Shown: positions 51,586-60,550, numbered from the stretch's first letter. The stretch: 64,000 nt of DNA from Ottowia oryzae (GCF_003008535.1 NZ_CP027666.1:2965501-3029500), one strand, 5' to 3'. Notes: a model not told the origin generated them from the sequence alone. Translations and numbers: made by a program.

Positions 51586-53421
51586 TCAACCCACTTGAAC
51601 CAGCGCCCACAGGGAGCAACACAAGGCGAGCGCCAAAGCAGCGCAAAGGCCTTGCCAAAACCGCAGCGGGTGCCGTTCGCTCAGAGATCTGTGCGCAGGC
51701 CGCAACGCTGTTGGTTGGCGCAGGCCTTGCACGAACTCTGACAAGGTCTCGAAACGTTGCGCTGGGTCTGGATGCAACGAGCGTGCCAACGTGTCATCGA
51801 GCCACACCGGCAAATCCCTCTCAGGCGTCGCCACCGGCTCATAGCCAAGACGCGCCTGCTCGGCGAAGGAGCGGGCGCGTGCCACCCGCGTGCCGTAGGG
51901 CAGGCGTCCACTCAGCATCTGGTAGGCCATGCAAGCCAACGCGTACTGATCCGACTGCATACTGGCCCGAACGCCTAAAAACTGTTCGGGCGCGGTGAAT
52001 GCTAATGTCCCAACGCCGCCCATAGGCTCGTCGGCTTCTGCTGCCGTGCGCAACCCAGCGGCCTGCGCAGAGCCCAGATCAATGATGCAAGCCGCGCCCT
52101 GGTCGTCGACCAGCACATTGTCTGGTCTGAGATCCCTGTGAAGAATCTCTCGCCGATGCATGGCCTGCAGGCCGCGCGCTATCTGCTCGATGACGCCTCG
52201 AACCGCATCCAGGCCAGGGTTCGGATGCGCTCTCATCCACGCCGTGAGCGTGACGCCAGGCACATATTCACTCAGCACATATAGGTAGCTTCGGTGCGGC
52301 GTGGCGGGCGCACTGCGCACCACATGGGCGCTGTGAATCTGCCTTGCCATCCATTCCTCTAGCTGCATGCGCTCAAGGTAGGAAGGGTCGTTACGCCCAT
52401 CCAGAGATGGAATCTTCATGACCCAACGCCCGCTGCCTGTCGGCTGCCCCTCGGCGCTTTCTCGCTCGACGAGGTATACGTGACTGCGGCTGCTCGCGTG
52501 CAGCTGCTCGACTACGGTCAAGCCATCTAGGCTCTGTCCAGGGCTGAGCAACGGCGGGCACGGCAGCGGCCCTGCATACTGCCTCAGGTCACTGAGATGG
52601 CGCTCAGGAAGCTCCAACACGTGCAGGATCTGAATCGTGGCGTCGTCTGTGCTGCCATGGCTTCGCGCCGATGCCACAAGCCCTGCAGCCACCGCAGCCA
52701 AGTCCGCATCGGGGCTGGCAGCCTGCGCCATGGCGTGCCGCAGTGCAGCAGCGTCCACGTGCTCGTGCACGCCATCCGTCATCAACGAAAAAACGTCGCC
52801 GATTTCAATCGGCTGGCTTTCGTGATCCACCTCGACGTGCTGTGCCACACCCAGAACGCGTGACACGCCTTTCTGACCGTCGATGAAGACGCGGTGGTCT
52901 TGCGTGATCTGTTCAAGCTCGCCTTGGCGCAAGCGGTAGATGCGCGCATCGCCCACATGGAATACATGGGCCGTGCATGAGTGAAGAACCAAGACGCTGA
53001 GGGTGCAAGCGCACGCCTGATCGCGGCGTGCGCCGGTATGCCCGGCCTGGCGCGACTGCGCGTACAACCAGCCATTGGTCGCTTCAATCACGCGCTGGGC
53101 GGATTTTCGTATCGACCAACTGGCCGGCGTGCTGAAAAAGTCCTCCAGCATGCTGCGCACGGCAATTTCACTGGCCAGATGAGCCACTTCGCTGGAGCCC
53201 ACACCGTCCGCGATGGCCAACACAACACCCTTGGTCGGCACCACTTCTTCGTTGGGGACGCAAGCCCCGTGGAAGTCCTGGTTGCGTGCGTGCTGCCCGC
53301 GTTCGCTGGCTTGTGCCAAGCGAACACGAAGCCGGGGCGTCGCGTTGCCGCTGCCCGCCCCCACCGAAGCGCCCTCAGGCGATCGCATGCTTGCGTGGCG
53401 CGGTCTTGACATGAGTGGCAT
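51586..53421 (-). CDS. PP2C phosphatase-serine/threonine kinase fusion, membrane-anchored
   Basis: The 611 residues hold an N-terminal PP2C domain (about 30-270: NQD at 47-49, ADGVG at 71-75, GDAR at 157-160, TDG at 215-217, STDD at 257-260) and a C-terminal protein kinase domain (about 295-560: K336 in VMKIP, HRDLRPDN at 428-435, DLG at 448-450 in place of DFG, APEQ at 477-480). The last 25 residues form one membrane helix. Bifunctional kinase/phosphatases occur in nitrate/nitrite assimilation clusters of other proteobacteria, but their targets are not established. It overlaps the end of nirC by 47 bp (or 14 bp if it starts at 53388). Confidence 0.88.
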   Translation of the reverse strand: MPLMSRPRHASMRSPEGASVGAGSGNATPRLRVRLAQASERGQHARNQDFHGACVPNEEVVPTKGVVLAIADGVGSSEVAHLASEIAVRSMLEDFFSTPASWSIRKSAQRVIEATNGWLYAQSRQAGHTGARRDQACACTLSVLVLHSCTAHVFHVGDARIYRLRQGELEQITQDHRVFIDGQKGVSRVLGVAQHVEVDHESQPIEIGDVFSLMTDGVHEHVDAAALRHAMAQAASPDADLAAVAAGLVASARSHGSTDDATIQILHVLELPERHLSDLRQYAGPLPCPPLLSPGQSLDGLTVVEQLHASSRSHVYLVERESAEGQPTGSGRWVMKIPSLDGRNDPSYLERMQLEEWMARQIHSAHVVRSAPATPHRSYLYVLSEYVPGVTLTAWMRAHPNPGLDAVRGVIEQIARGLQAMHRREILHRDLRPDNVLVDDQGAACIIDLGSAQAAGLRTAAEADEPMGGVGTLAFTAPEQFLGVRASMQSDQYALACMAYQMLSGRLPYGTRVARARSFAEQARLGYEPVATPERDLPVWLDDTLARSLHPDPAQRFETLSEFVQGLRQPTALRPAHRSLSERHPLRFWQGLCAALALALCCSLWALVQVG

Positions 53422-54190
53422 AGAGCGCCAGGCCCGTCATGGTCAGGCCGCCCACCATGTTGCCCAGCAGCACAGGGATCTCGTTCCAGATGAAGTAGTC
53501 GGCGATCGAGAAGTTGCCGCCCAGCATCAGGCCTGTGGGGAACAAGAACATATTGACCACGGAATGTTCGAACCCCATGGCGAAGAACAGCATGATGGGC
53601 ATCCACATGGCAATCACCTTGCCGCTCACGTTGGTGGACACCATGGCGCCCACCACGCCCAGCGACACCATCCAGTTGCACAAGATGCCGCGAATGAAGA
53701 TGGTGAACCAGCCCGCCACGCCATGGGCCGCGTACCCCAAGGTACGGTTCTCACCAATATGCGCCAGCGTGTCGCCGATCTTGCCCGCTGGCGCTGAAAA
53801 GCCGTACGTGTACACAAATGCCAGCAAGACGGCGACGATCAGGGCGCCGGCGAAGTTGCCCGCGAACACTATCAGCCAGTGTTTCAAGATTGCAGGCAAC
53901 GTGACCCCCGGCCGCCGATCCAGCCAGGCCAGCGGCGTCAACATGAATACGCCCGTCACCAGGTCATACCCCATCAGGTACAGCATGCAAAACCCGACCG
54001 GAAACAGGATGGCGCCGACGATGGGCTGACCCGTTTGCAGCGAGACCGTCACTGCGAAGGCGGCCGCTACCGACAGGATGGCCCCGGCCATCAGCGCGCG
54101 GATGAAGGCATCTCGCGTCGCCATGTAGAGCTTGGATTCACCTGCGTCGACCATCTTGGTGACGAATTCCGAAGGCACGATGTAAGACAT
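53375..54190 (-). CDS. nirC: formate/nitrite transporter family protein (NirC-like)
   Basis: An inner-membrane channel of the FNT family, 271 residues, six membrane helices. Typical features are the N-terminal amphipathic helix (MSYIVPSEF...MVDAGESKL), PVGFCMLYLMGYDLVTG and the GILCNWMV segment. In this context nitrite uptake is likely. It replaces the nitrate importer usually found with such clusters. ATG 54190; a leader attenuator lies directly upstream. Confidence 0.88.
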   Translation of the reverse strand: MSYIVPSEFVTKMVDAGESKLYMATRDAFIRALMAGAILSVAAAFAVTVSLQTGQPIVGAILFPVGFCMLYLMGYDLVTGVFMLTPLAWLDRRPGVTLPAILKHWLIVFAGNFAGALIVAVLLAFVYTYGFSAPAGKIGDTLAHIGENRTLGYAAHGVAGWFTIFIRGILCNWMVSLGVVGAMVSTNVSGKVIAMWMPIMLFFAMGFEHSVVNMFLFPTGLMLGGNFSIADYFIWNEIPVLLGNMVGGLTMTGLALYATHVKTAPRKHAIA

Positions 54191-54225
54191 TTGAGAACCT
54201 TGACGACATTGCGTTGGACAAAAAC

Positions 54226-54268
54226 AAAGGCGCCATGAACCATCGCTGGTCCATGGCGCCTTTGCCAT
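54226..54268 (-). promoter_or_regulatory. nirC leader attenuator with ANTAR-type hexaloop
   Basis: On the minus strand, AAAGGCGCCATG (54263-54252) pairs with CATGGCGCCTTT (54237-54226), 12 bp perfect, and an inner ACCA/TGGT extends it. It is followed by GTTTTTG, a proper terminator T-tract, 36 nt before the nirC ATG. The 5' strand overlaps a shorter stem ATGGC / GCCAT (54268-54253) with loop AAAGGC, again A at position 1 and G at position 4. Upstream the odd-length dyad CCTGAGCGACTCAGG (54276-54290) might be the first stem. Confidence 0.8.
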
Positions 54269-54536
54269 ACGCCCCACCTGAGTCGCTCAGGCGTCGGGGA
54301 CGTCACGTCTTACGCACGTTACGTGCCAAGCAGAAATTCGCTGTGTATAAGCCGCCTTTGCCCGCAAGCGGTGCGCGCGTACGGCCCTTCAGTTGCCAAA
54401 CCGCACCTTTTCAGGCGAGCAAGTCCAAAACCGTGCGCAAATGCAAGACTGCTGCTGACTCGCTCGAATGACTCCGTGGCCCAGCCGAAGCGCAGTCAGG
54501 TACACGCCGCGCCAAGCCACCCGCGCTAACAACGAC
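54269..54536. other. region upstream of the nirC leader
   Basis: No protein-like frame. It should contain the nirC promoter. Several short dyads are visible (GCACGTAACGTGC near 54315-54327, CCTGAGCGACTCAGG at 54276-54290). purD ends at 54537 on the same strand, and I see no strong terminator between. Confidence 0.35.
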
Positions 54537-55814
54537 TTACTTCACCGCGCGGTGGCCGATGTCGCGCCGGTACTGCATCCCGTCAAAGTGAATGCTGCGC
54601 GCCGCGTCGTACGCCTTGGACTGCGCCTGCTTCACGGAATCGGCCAGCGCTGTCACGCACAGCACGCGCCCACCTGAAGTGAGGGTCTTGTCGCCTTGCT
54701 CGGCTGTGCCGGCATGGAACACCACCACGTCGTCGGTCGGCTTGGGCAGGCCGGTGATCACGTCGCCCTTCTTGGGGTTCAGCGGGTAGCCGCCAGCGGC
54801 GATCACCACGCCCAGCGCAGCGCGGCGATCCCACTGCAGCTCGACCTCGTCCAGCTTGCCACTGGTGGCGGCCATCATCACGTCCACCAGGTCGGACTTG
54901 AGTCGCATCATGATGGGCTGGGTCTCCGGGTCGCCCATGCGGGTGTTGAATTCCAGCGTCTTGGGCTTGCCGTCCGCGCCGATCATCAGGCCGGCGTACA
55001 GAAAGCCAGTGAAGGGAATGCCGTCCTTGTCCATCCCGCGCACGGTGGGCAGGATCACGTCGCGCATGGCGCGGGCGTGCACGTCGGGCGTGACCACGGG
55101 CGCGGGCGAATAAGCGCCCATGCCGCCGGTGTTCGGGCCCTCGTCGCCGTCCTTCAATCGCTTGTGGTCCTGGCTGGTGGCCATGGCGACCACGTTCTTG
55201 CCGTCGCACATCACGATGAAGCTGGCTTCCTCGCCCTGTAAAAACTCTTCGATCACCACACGCGCGCCGCCGTCGTTGTGCGCCACGCCCAGGCTGTTGC
55301 CGCCCAGCATGTCGTCGATGGCGGCATGCGCTTCATCTTTGGTAGCAGCTACCACAACACCCTTACCGGCTGCCAGGCCATCGGCCTTGACAACGATGGG
55401 CGCGCCCTTGGCCTCCACGTACGCGTGCGCGGCGTCTGCATCGGTGAAGGCTTCGTACTCGGCCGTGGGAATGCCGTGGCGCTTCATGAAGGCCTTGCTG
55501 AAGGCCTTGGAGCTTTCGAGTTGCGCGGCTGCTTTGCTCGGGCCGAAGATGCGCAGGCCGTGGGCGCGGAAATCGTCCACCACGCCGGCGGCCAGGGGCT
55601 GCTCTGGCCCCACCACGGTCAAACCGATCTTTTCCGCCAGCGCCCAGTCGCGCAGCGCCGCCACATCGGTGATGGGCACGTTCTGCAGGTTGCTGGCCAA
55701 GGCCGTGCCGCCGTTGCCGGGCGCCACGTACACCTGCTGCACTTTGGGCGACTGCGCCAATTTCCAGGCCAGCGCGTGTTCACGGCCACCGCCGCCGATC
55801 ACCAGAATCTTCAT
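54537..55814 (-). CDS. purD: phosphoribosylamine--glycine ligase
   Basis: The second step of purine synthesis: GAR formation from phosphoribosylamine and glycine with ATP. The 425 residues have the N-terminal VIGGGGREHALAWKL, the ATP-grasp core (ADGLAAGKGVVVA, EEFLQGEEASFIVM) and GFLYAGLMI followed by EFNTRMGDPETQ. ATG 55814. It follows yebC and a small lipoprotein gene. Confidence 0.96.
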   Translation of the reverse strand: MKILVIGGGGREHALAWKLAQSPKVQQVYVAPGNGGTALASNLQNVPITDVAALRDWALAEKIGLTVVGPEQPLAAGVVDDFRAHGLRIFGPSKAAAQLESSKAFSKAFMKRHGIPTAEYEAFTDADAAHAYVEAKGAPIVVKADGLAAGKGVVVAATKDEAHAAIDDMLGGNSLGVAHNDGGARVVIEEFLQGEEASFIVMCDGKNVVAMATSQDHKRLKDGDEGPNTGGMGAYSPAPVVTPDVHARAMRDVILPTVRGMDKDGIPFTGFLYAGLMIGADGKPKTLEFNTRMGDPETQPIMMRLKSDLVDVMMAATSGKLDEVELQWDRRAALGVVIAAGGYPLNPKKGDVITGLPKPTDDVVVFHAGTAEQGDKTLTSGGRVLCVTALADSVKQAQSKAYDAARSIHFDGMQYRRDIGHRAVK

Positions 55815-55862
55815 GGGTTCACTTCACTTGTTTCGCGCGCAGGCCATTCAGGCGGGGTGCCT

Positions 55863-56075
55863 TCAATGCTGCCCGGACTGGTCACCGAGCCCTGGCGCTA
55901 CGACTTCCGCAGCCCGCTCAGGCGGGCAGCTGCTGGTGTTGTAACCAGCCGACCAATGGCCATTGCCACCGGCCAAGCACCAGGACGCATCCGTATCGCC
56001 CCCGCAAGCCGCCAAAAGGCAGGCCAGCACGGCGCACGCTGGCGCCAGTGCAGACGGGGGCAACGCCAGCTTCAA
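55863..56075 (-). CDS. small lipoprotein of unknown function
   Basis: A 70-residue protein with a lipoprotein signal ending CLLAAC (lipidated C24), followed by a short mature part with two further cysteines (SWCLAGG, SSCPPER). The start is TTG at 56075, overlapping the yebC stop as TTGA, with GGAG about six bases upstream. Coupling and a clean lipobox suggest it is real. No family recognised. Confidence 0.6.
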   Translation of the reverse strand: MKLALPPSALAPACAVLACLLAACGGDTDASWCLAGGNGHWSAGYNTSSCPPERAAEVVAPGLGDQSGQH

Positions 56076-56800
56076 GCCAGCTCCACGTTGGCGTTGTGGA
56101 ACACGTCCTGCACGTCGTCCAGGTCTTCCAGCACGTCGAGCAGCTTTTGCATCTTGGCGGCGTCTTCGCCGGTCAGGTCGATGGTGTTTTCGGCGCGCAT
56201 GGTCACCTCAGCCACTTCGGGCGTCAGGCCAGCCGCCTCAAGAGCGTTCTTCACGGCCTCGAACTGCGCGGGGTCGGTCAGCACCTCGATGGCGCCGTCC
56301 TCGTCGGTCACGACGTCGTCCGCACCCGCGTCAAGCGCCACTTCCATGACCTTGTCTTCGCTGGTGCCCGGCGCAAAAATGATCTGGCCGACGTGTTTGA
56401 ACTGGAACGCCACCGAGCCTTCGGTACCCATGTTGCCGCCGTATTTGCTGAACGCGTGGCGAACCTCGGCCACCGTGCGCACGCGGTTGTCGGTCATGGT
56501 GTCGATGATGATGGCGGCGCCGCCAATGCCGTAGCCTTCGTAACGAATCTCTTCGTAACTCACGCCTTCGAGGTTGCCGGTGGCTTTGTCGATGTTGCGC
56601 TTGACGGTGTCGGCCGGCATGTTGGCGGCCTTGGCTTTTTCAATAGCCAGTCGCAGGCGCGGGTTGGCGGTGGGGTCGCCCCCGCCGGTGCGCGCTGCCA
56701 CCATGATTTCTCGCACCACGCGGGTCCAGACCCGTTGGCGTTTCTCATCCTGGCGGCCCTTGCGGTGCTGGATATTGGCCCATTTACTGTGTCCGGCCAT
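56072..56800 (-). CDS. YebC/PmpR family protein
   Basis: The 242 residues begin MAGHSKWANIQHRKGRQD, the hallmark of the family, and contain DKATGNLEGVSYEEIRYEGYGIGGAA-type motifs. YebC proteins were described as DNA-binding regulators; recent work points to a role in translation of difficult peptide stretches. ATG 56800. Divergent from the HerA-like gene, about 60 bp apart. Confidence 0.95.
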   Translation of the reverse strand: MAGHSKWANIQHRKGRQDEKRQRVWTRVVREIMVAARTGGGDPTANPRLRLAIEKAKAANMPADTVKRNIDKATGNLEGVSYEEIRYEGYGIGGAAIIIDTMTDNRVRTVAEVRHAFSKYGGNMGTEGSVAFQFKHVGQIIFAPGTSEDKVMEVALDAGADDVVTDEDGAIEVLTDPAQFEAVKNALEAAGLTPEVAEVTMRAENTIDLTGEDAAKMQKLLDVLEDLDDVQDVFHNANVELA

Positions 56801-56862
56801 GGAGTGCTGCTTTCTGCGATGTGCTTGGGATAATGCGGCGATTTTACTTTTGACGCACAGCC

Positions 56863-58410
56863 ATGGCCGAACCCCAGCTCATTGCCCAGCGCGGCGACAT
56901 TGAATGCTTCATCTTGCCGGGCCTGGCCAACCGCCACGGCCTGATCACCGGTGCCACCGGCACGGGCAAGACCGTCACGCTGCAGAAGATCGCCGAATCC
57001 TTCAGCCAGATCGGCGTGCCGGTCTTCATGTCCGACGTGAAGGGCGACCTGACCGGCATCAGCCAGACCGGCAGCGTGGGCGGCAAGATGGCCGACATCC
57101 TGAAAGAGCGCGGCCTGCCCGCGCCCACGCCCGTGGCCTGCCCTGTCACCCTGTGGGACGTGTTTGGCGAACACGGGCACCCGGTGCGCGCCACCATCAG
57201 CGACATGGGCCCGCTGCTGCTGGCGCGCATGCTCGATCTGAACGAGACGCAAAGCGGCGTGCTGAACCTGGTGTTCAAGATCGCCGACGACAACGGCCTG
57301 CTGCTGCTTGACTTGAAAGACCTGCGCAGCATGCTGACCTTCGTGGCGGACAACGCCAAGCAGTTCACCACGCAGTACGGCAACGTCAGCGCCGCCAGCG
57401 TGGGCGCCATCCAGCGCGGGCTGCTCACACTCGAAAGCCAGGGCGGCGACAAGTTCTTTGGCGAGCCCATGCTCAACATCGACGACATGATGCAGACGGT
57501 GGGCGGTAAGGGCGTGGTCAACATCCTGTCGGCCGACAAGCTGATGACCTCGCCGCGCCTGTACGCCACCTTCTTGCTGTGGATGCTGTCCGACCTGTAC
57601 GAGCGCCTGCCCGAGATCGGAGACCCCGAAAAGCCCAAGTTCCTCTTCTTCTTTGACGAGGCGCACCTGCTGTTCAACGACGCGCCCAAGGCGCTGCTGG
57701 AGCGCATCGAGCTGGTGGTTCGCCTGGTGCGCTCGAAGGGCGTGGGCGTGTTCTTCGTCACGCAAAACCCCATCGACGTGCCCGACACCGTGCTGGCCCA
57801 GCTGGGCAACCGCGTGCAGCACGCGCTGCGCGCCTTCACCGCCCGCGACCAGAGAGCGGTGAAAGCCACCGCCGAAACCATGCGCGGCAACCCCGGCCTG
57901 GACATCGCGCAGGCCATCACCGAGCTGGCCACGGGCGAGGCGCTGGTCAGCCTGCTGGACGAGAAAGGCCGCCCCAGCGTCACGCAGCGCGTGTACGTGC
58001 TGCCGCCCGGCAGCCAGATCGGCCCCATCACCGACGCGCAGCGCGCCACGCTGGTCAAGGAATCGCTGGTGGCCGGCACCTATGAAGAAGCGGTCGACCG
58101 CGAATCCGCCTACGAAATGCTGGCCCAGCGCGGCAACCAGGCCGTGCAGGCGGGTGGCAGCCAGGGCGCTGCAAAACCAGGTGCCCCCGCCACACCAGGC
58201 ACCGCCAATGCGCCAGCGCCTGCCGAAAGCGGCGGCATGTTTGGCGACTTGATGACCTTGGGCAAAGAGGCGCTGTTTGGCCGCACCGGCCCGCGCGGCG
58301 GCCAATACGACGGCCTGGTGCAAAACGTGGTCAAGGGCGAGATGCGCCGCATGGGCCGCGAGTTGGTGCGCGGAGCGCTGGGCAGCTTGCTGGGGGGCAA
58401 GCGAAAATAG
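56863..58410 (+). CDS. HerA-like DUF853 ATPase
   Basis: The 515 residues carry a P-loop ATPase of the HerA/FtsK group: Walker A GATGTGKT at 30-37, Walker B LFFFDEAHLLF, and a sensor region VFFVTQNPIDVP. The C-terminal part (about 420-480) is Ala/Gly/Pro-rich. The role of the family (YjgR in E. coli) is not established. A GATAAT-type -10 lies near 56829-56834. Confidence 0.9.
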   Translation: MAEPQLIAQRGDIECFILPGLANRHGLITGATGTGKTVTLQKIAESFSQIGVPVFMSDVKGDLTGISQTGSVGGKMADILKERGLPAPTPVACPVTLWDVFGEHGHPVRATISDMGPLLLARMLDLNETQSGVLNLVFKIADDNGLLLLDLKDLRSMLTFVADNAKQFTTQYGNVSAASVGAIQRGLLTLESQGGDKFFGEPMLNIDDMMQTVGGKGVVNILSADKLMTSPRLYATFLLWMLSDLYERLPEIGDPEKPKFLFFFDEAHLLFNDAPKALLERIELVVRLVRSKGVGVFFVTQNPIDVPDTVLAQLGNRVQHALRAFTARDQRAVKATAETMRGNPGLDIAQAITELATGEALVSLLDEKGRPSVTQRVYVLPPGSQIGPITDAQRATLVKESLVAGTYEEAVDRESAYEMLAQRGNQAVQAGGSQGAAKPGAPATPGTANAPAPAESGGMFGDLMTLGKEALFGRTGPRGGQYDGLVQNVVKGEMRRMGRELVRGALGSLLGGKRK

Positions 58411-58416
58411 TGCCCC

Positions 58417-58465
58417 GGCGGCTGCCAGCGCCCTATCAGCCTGCGCTGGCAGCTATCAATTTAAA
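58417..58465 (-). repeat. intergenic palindromic repeat, copy 10 (minus orientation)
   Basis: The arms GCTGCCAGCGC (58421-58431) and GCGCTGGCAGC (58443-58453) are perfectly complementary over 11 bp; read on the minus strand, it begins AAATTGATAGCTGCCAGCGC. It lies after the HerA-like gene and may end its transcript. Confidence 0.85.
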
Positions 58466-58612
58466 AGCAGAGTCAACCCTGTGGCTGGCGTGAATATCGA
58501 ACGCGCCTGCGGTGCCATCTGGGGCTGACCGACGTCCTCCGGCGCGCGTTTCTGCCGCCGCGATTCACGCGGGCACCGACGCTTGAGCGCCACTCACCCC
58601 GCGCCGCTTGCC

Positions 58613-58618
58613 TAAAAT
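58613..58618 (+). promoter_or_regulatory. -10 element of upp, suggesting a leaderless mRNA
   Basis: TAAAAT lies only seven bases before the upp ATG (58626). If transcription starts at the usual distance, the mRNA would begin at or next to the ATG and lack a ribosome-binding site, which is also not seen. No good -35 is evident. Confidence 0.45.
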
Positions 58619-58625
58619 GCGCGCC

Positions 58626-59273
58626 ATGTCTGCGCCCACTCCCACGCCCCAAGTCCACCACGTTACCCACCCCCTGGTTCAGCACAAGCTGACGCTGATG
58701 CGCAACAAAGAGGCCAGCAGCACCACCTTCCGCACGCTGCTGGGCGAATTGGCCATGCTGATGGCCTACGAAGTCACCCGCGACATGCCGGTGCAGATGG
58801 TCGAAACCCACACACCGCTGGAGACCATGCAAAGCCCCATGATCGACGGCAAGAAGCTGGTGTTTGCCAGCATCCTGCGCGCGGGCAACGGCATGCTGGA
58901 CGGCCTGCTGCGCGTGGTGCCCAACGCCCGCGTGGGCCACGTCGGCCTTTACCGCGACCCGCAAACGCTGCAGGCGGTCGAGTACTACTACAAGATGCCC
59001 GCCGACATGGCTGAGCGCGACGTGATCGCGGTTGACCCCATGCTGGCCACCGGCCATTCCGCCGTCGCGGCCATCGACAAGCTGAAAGCCGCCGGCCCCC
59101 GTTCGATCAAGTTTCTTTGCCTGTTGGCCGCGCCCGAAGGCATTGCCACACTGCAGGCGGCGCACCCGGATGTGCCGATCTACACCGCCGCCATCGACCG
59201 CGAGTTGAACGACCACGGCTACATCCTGCCGGGGCTGGGCGACGCGGGTGACCGCATTTTCGGGACGAAGTAA
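58626..59273 (+). CDS. upp: uracil phosphoribosyltransferase
   Basis: Salvages uracil to UMP with PRPP. The 215 residues have the family features: HHVTHPLVQHKLTLMRNKEAS at the start, AVDPMLATGHSA (PRPP loop), and the C-terminal DREL-NDHGYILPGLGDAGDRIFGT. ATG 58626; there is no clear Shine-Dalgarno sequence. Confidence 0.96.
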   Translation: MSAPTPTPQVHHVTHPLVQHKLTLMRNKEASSTTFRTLLGELAMLMAYEVTRDMPVQMVETHTPLETMQSPMIDGKKLVFASILRAGNGMLDGLLRVVPNARVGHVGLYRDPQTLQAVEYYYKMPADMAERDVIAVDPMLATGHSAVAAIDKLKAAGPRSIKFLCLLAAPEGIATLQAAHPDVPIYTAAIDRELNDHGYILPGLGDAGDRIFGTK

Positions 59274-59488
59274 ATACCGCACTCCTGGGACGCACAGGCC
59301 GTCGGCGCTCGCAGCCTGCAGCGCCGCCCCAGCTTGCCCAGGCAAGGCCGGCGCCACGAGGCTCAGCCCCTTCTGCCGCGCTGGCGACAACGCCAGTCAG
59401 CGACACAGCCCCGGCCATGACATTGACGGGTTTTGCGCGCACCGCCAACGATCCGCCGACCAGGCGACTGCCCCCTGATTGACGCACC

Positions 59489-60550
59489 ATGGACCCCAAC
59501 CCTCACCACGTTCTCTGGGCCGGTCTGGCCTTGGGCTGTGCCTTTGGCGCGGCGGCGCAGGTCAGTCGCTTCTGCCTGTTGCGCGGACTGCGGCAGTGGC
59601 GGGGTGAGGATGGCGGTGACACACGCGGCGCGCCTGCACTGCAGGCCTTTGCGCTGGCGCTGGCCGTGGCGCTGGTGGGCTCGCAATGGCTGGCGTACAC
59701 CGGGCAGATCGACTGGGCCAACGCGCCCATCGTGCGGGCGCGGTTCTCCTTAACAGCCACGTTCGTGGGTGGGCTGCTCTTTGGCGTGGGCATGGTGCTG
59801 GCGCGCAGCTGTGGCGCGCGGGCGCTGGTGCTGCTGGGCAGCGGCAACCTGCGTGCGCTGGTGGCGCTGGTGGCGCTGGGCCTGGGCGCGCAGGCCACGC
59901 TGACGGGCGTGCTGGCCCCGCTGCGCCACTGGCTGCAGGGCTGGGGCGCGGTCACGCTGTCGCACGGCACGCTGCCCGGCCAGCTGCAGGCGCAGGGGGT
60001 TCCCGCGCTGGTGGCGGTGATTGCCAGCACGGCCGTGCTGGCGGCGTTGCTGTTGGCGTACGCGCTGTGGCGCCCCGCGCTGCGGCGCAGCCCGCGCGAA
60101 TGGCTGGGCGCGTTGGTGATCGGCGCGCTGGTGGCCGCGGGCTGGTGGATCAGCGCGAACGTGGGCTTTGACCCTTTCGAGCCGATTCCGCTCATCTCGC
60201 TCAGCTTCGTGGGCCCGGTGGCAGACACCCTGCTGTACCTGCAGATGGCGGCGGGCCGCAACTTCAGCCTGGGCACGGCCATTGTGGTGGGCACCCTGCT
60301 GGGCGCACTGGTGGCCGCGCTGGCCACGCGCACCGCGCGTTGGGAAGGCTTTGACAGCCCATCGCGCCTGGCCGCGTCGGCCTTCGGCGGCGTGTTGATG
60401 GGCTTTGGCGGCGTGCTGGCCTTGGGCTGCACCATTGGCCACGGGCTGACAGGCCTGTCGGCGCTGGCGGTGGCCAGCGTACCGGCGCTGCTGGGCATTG
60501 TGGTGGGCGCGTTGATCACCTTGCGGGTGCGGTCGCGCGGCATGGGCTGA
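59489..60550 (+). CDS. YeeE/YedE family (sulfur-compound) transporter
   Basis: An inner-membrane protein of 353 residues and about nine hydrophobic helices, of the YeeE/YedE (TsuA) family that imports thiosulfate or related sulfur compounds. The family's conserved cysteines are visible: C29 in SRFCLLRG, a middle one in ARSCGARAL, and a late one in LGCTIGHGLTG. It is a single long polypeptide rather than a two-gene pair. ATG 59489. It is 215 bp after upp. Confidence 0.88.
   Translation: MDPNPHHVLWAGLALGCAFGAAAQVSRFCLLRGLRQWRGEDGGDTRGAPALQAFALALAVALVGSQWLAYTGQIDWANAPIVRARFSLTATFVGGLLFGVGMVLARSCGARALVLLGSGNLRALVALVALGLGAQATLTGVLAPLRHWLQGWGAVTLSHGTLPGQLQAQGVPALVAVIASTAVLAALLLAYALWRPALRRSPREWLGALVIGALVAAGWWISANVGFDPFEPIPLISLSFVGPVADTLLYLQMAAGRNFSLGTAIVVGTLLGALVAALATRTARWEGFDSPSRLAASAFGGVLMGFGGVLALGCTIGHGLTGLSALAVASVPALLGIVVGALITLRVRSRGMG

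Noticed and set aside
55330..55385. GGTAGCTGCTACC in purD as another in-frame copy of the repeat
   Set aside because: It encodes the conserved ATP-grasp motif GKGVVVA, so it cannot be an insertion; there is no second arm. Chance similarity.
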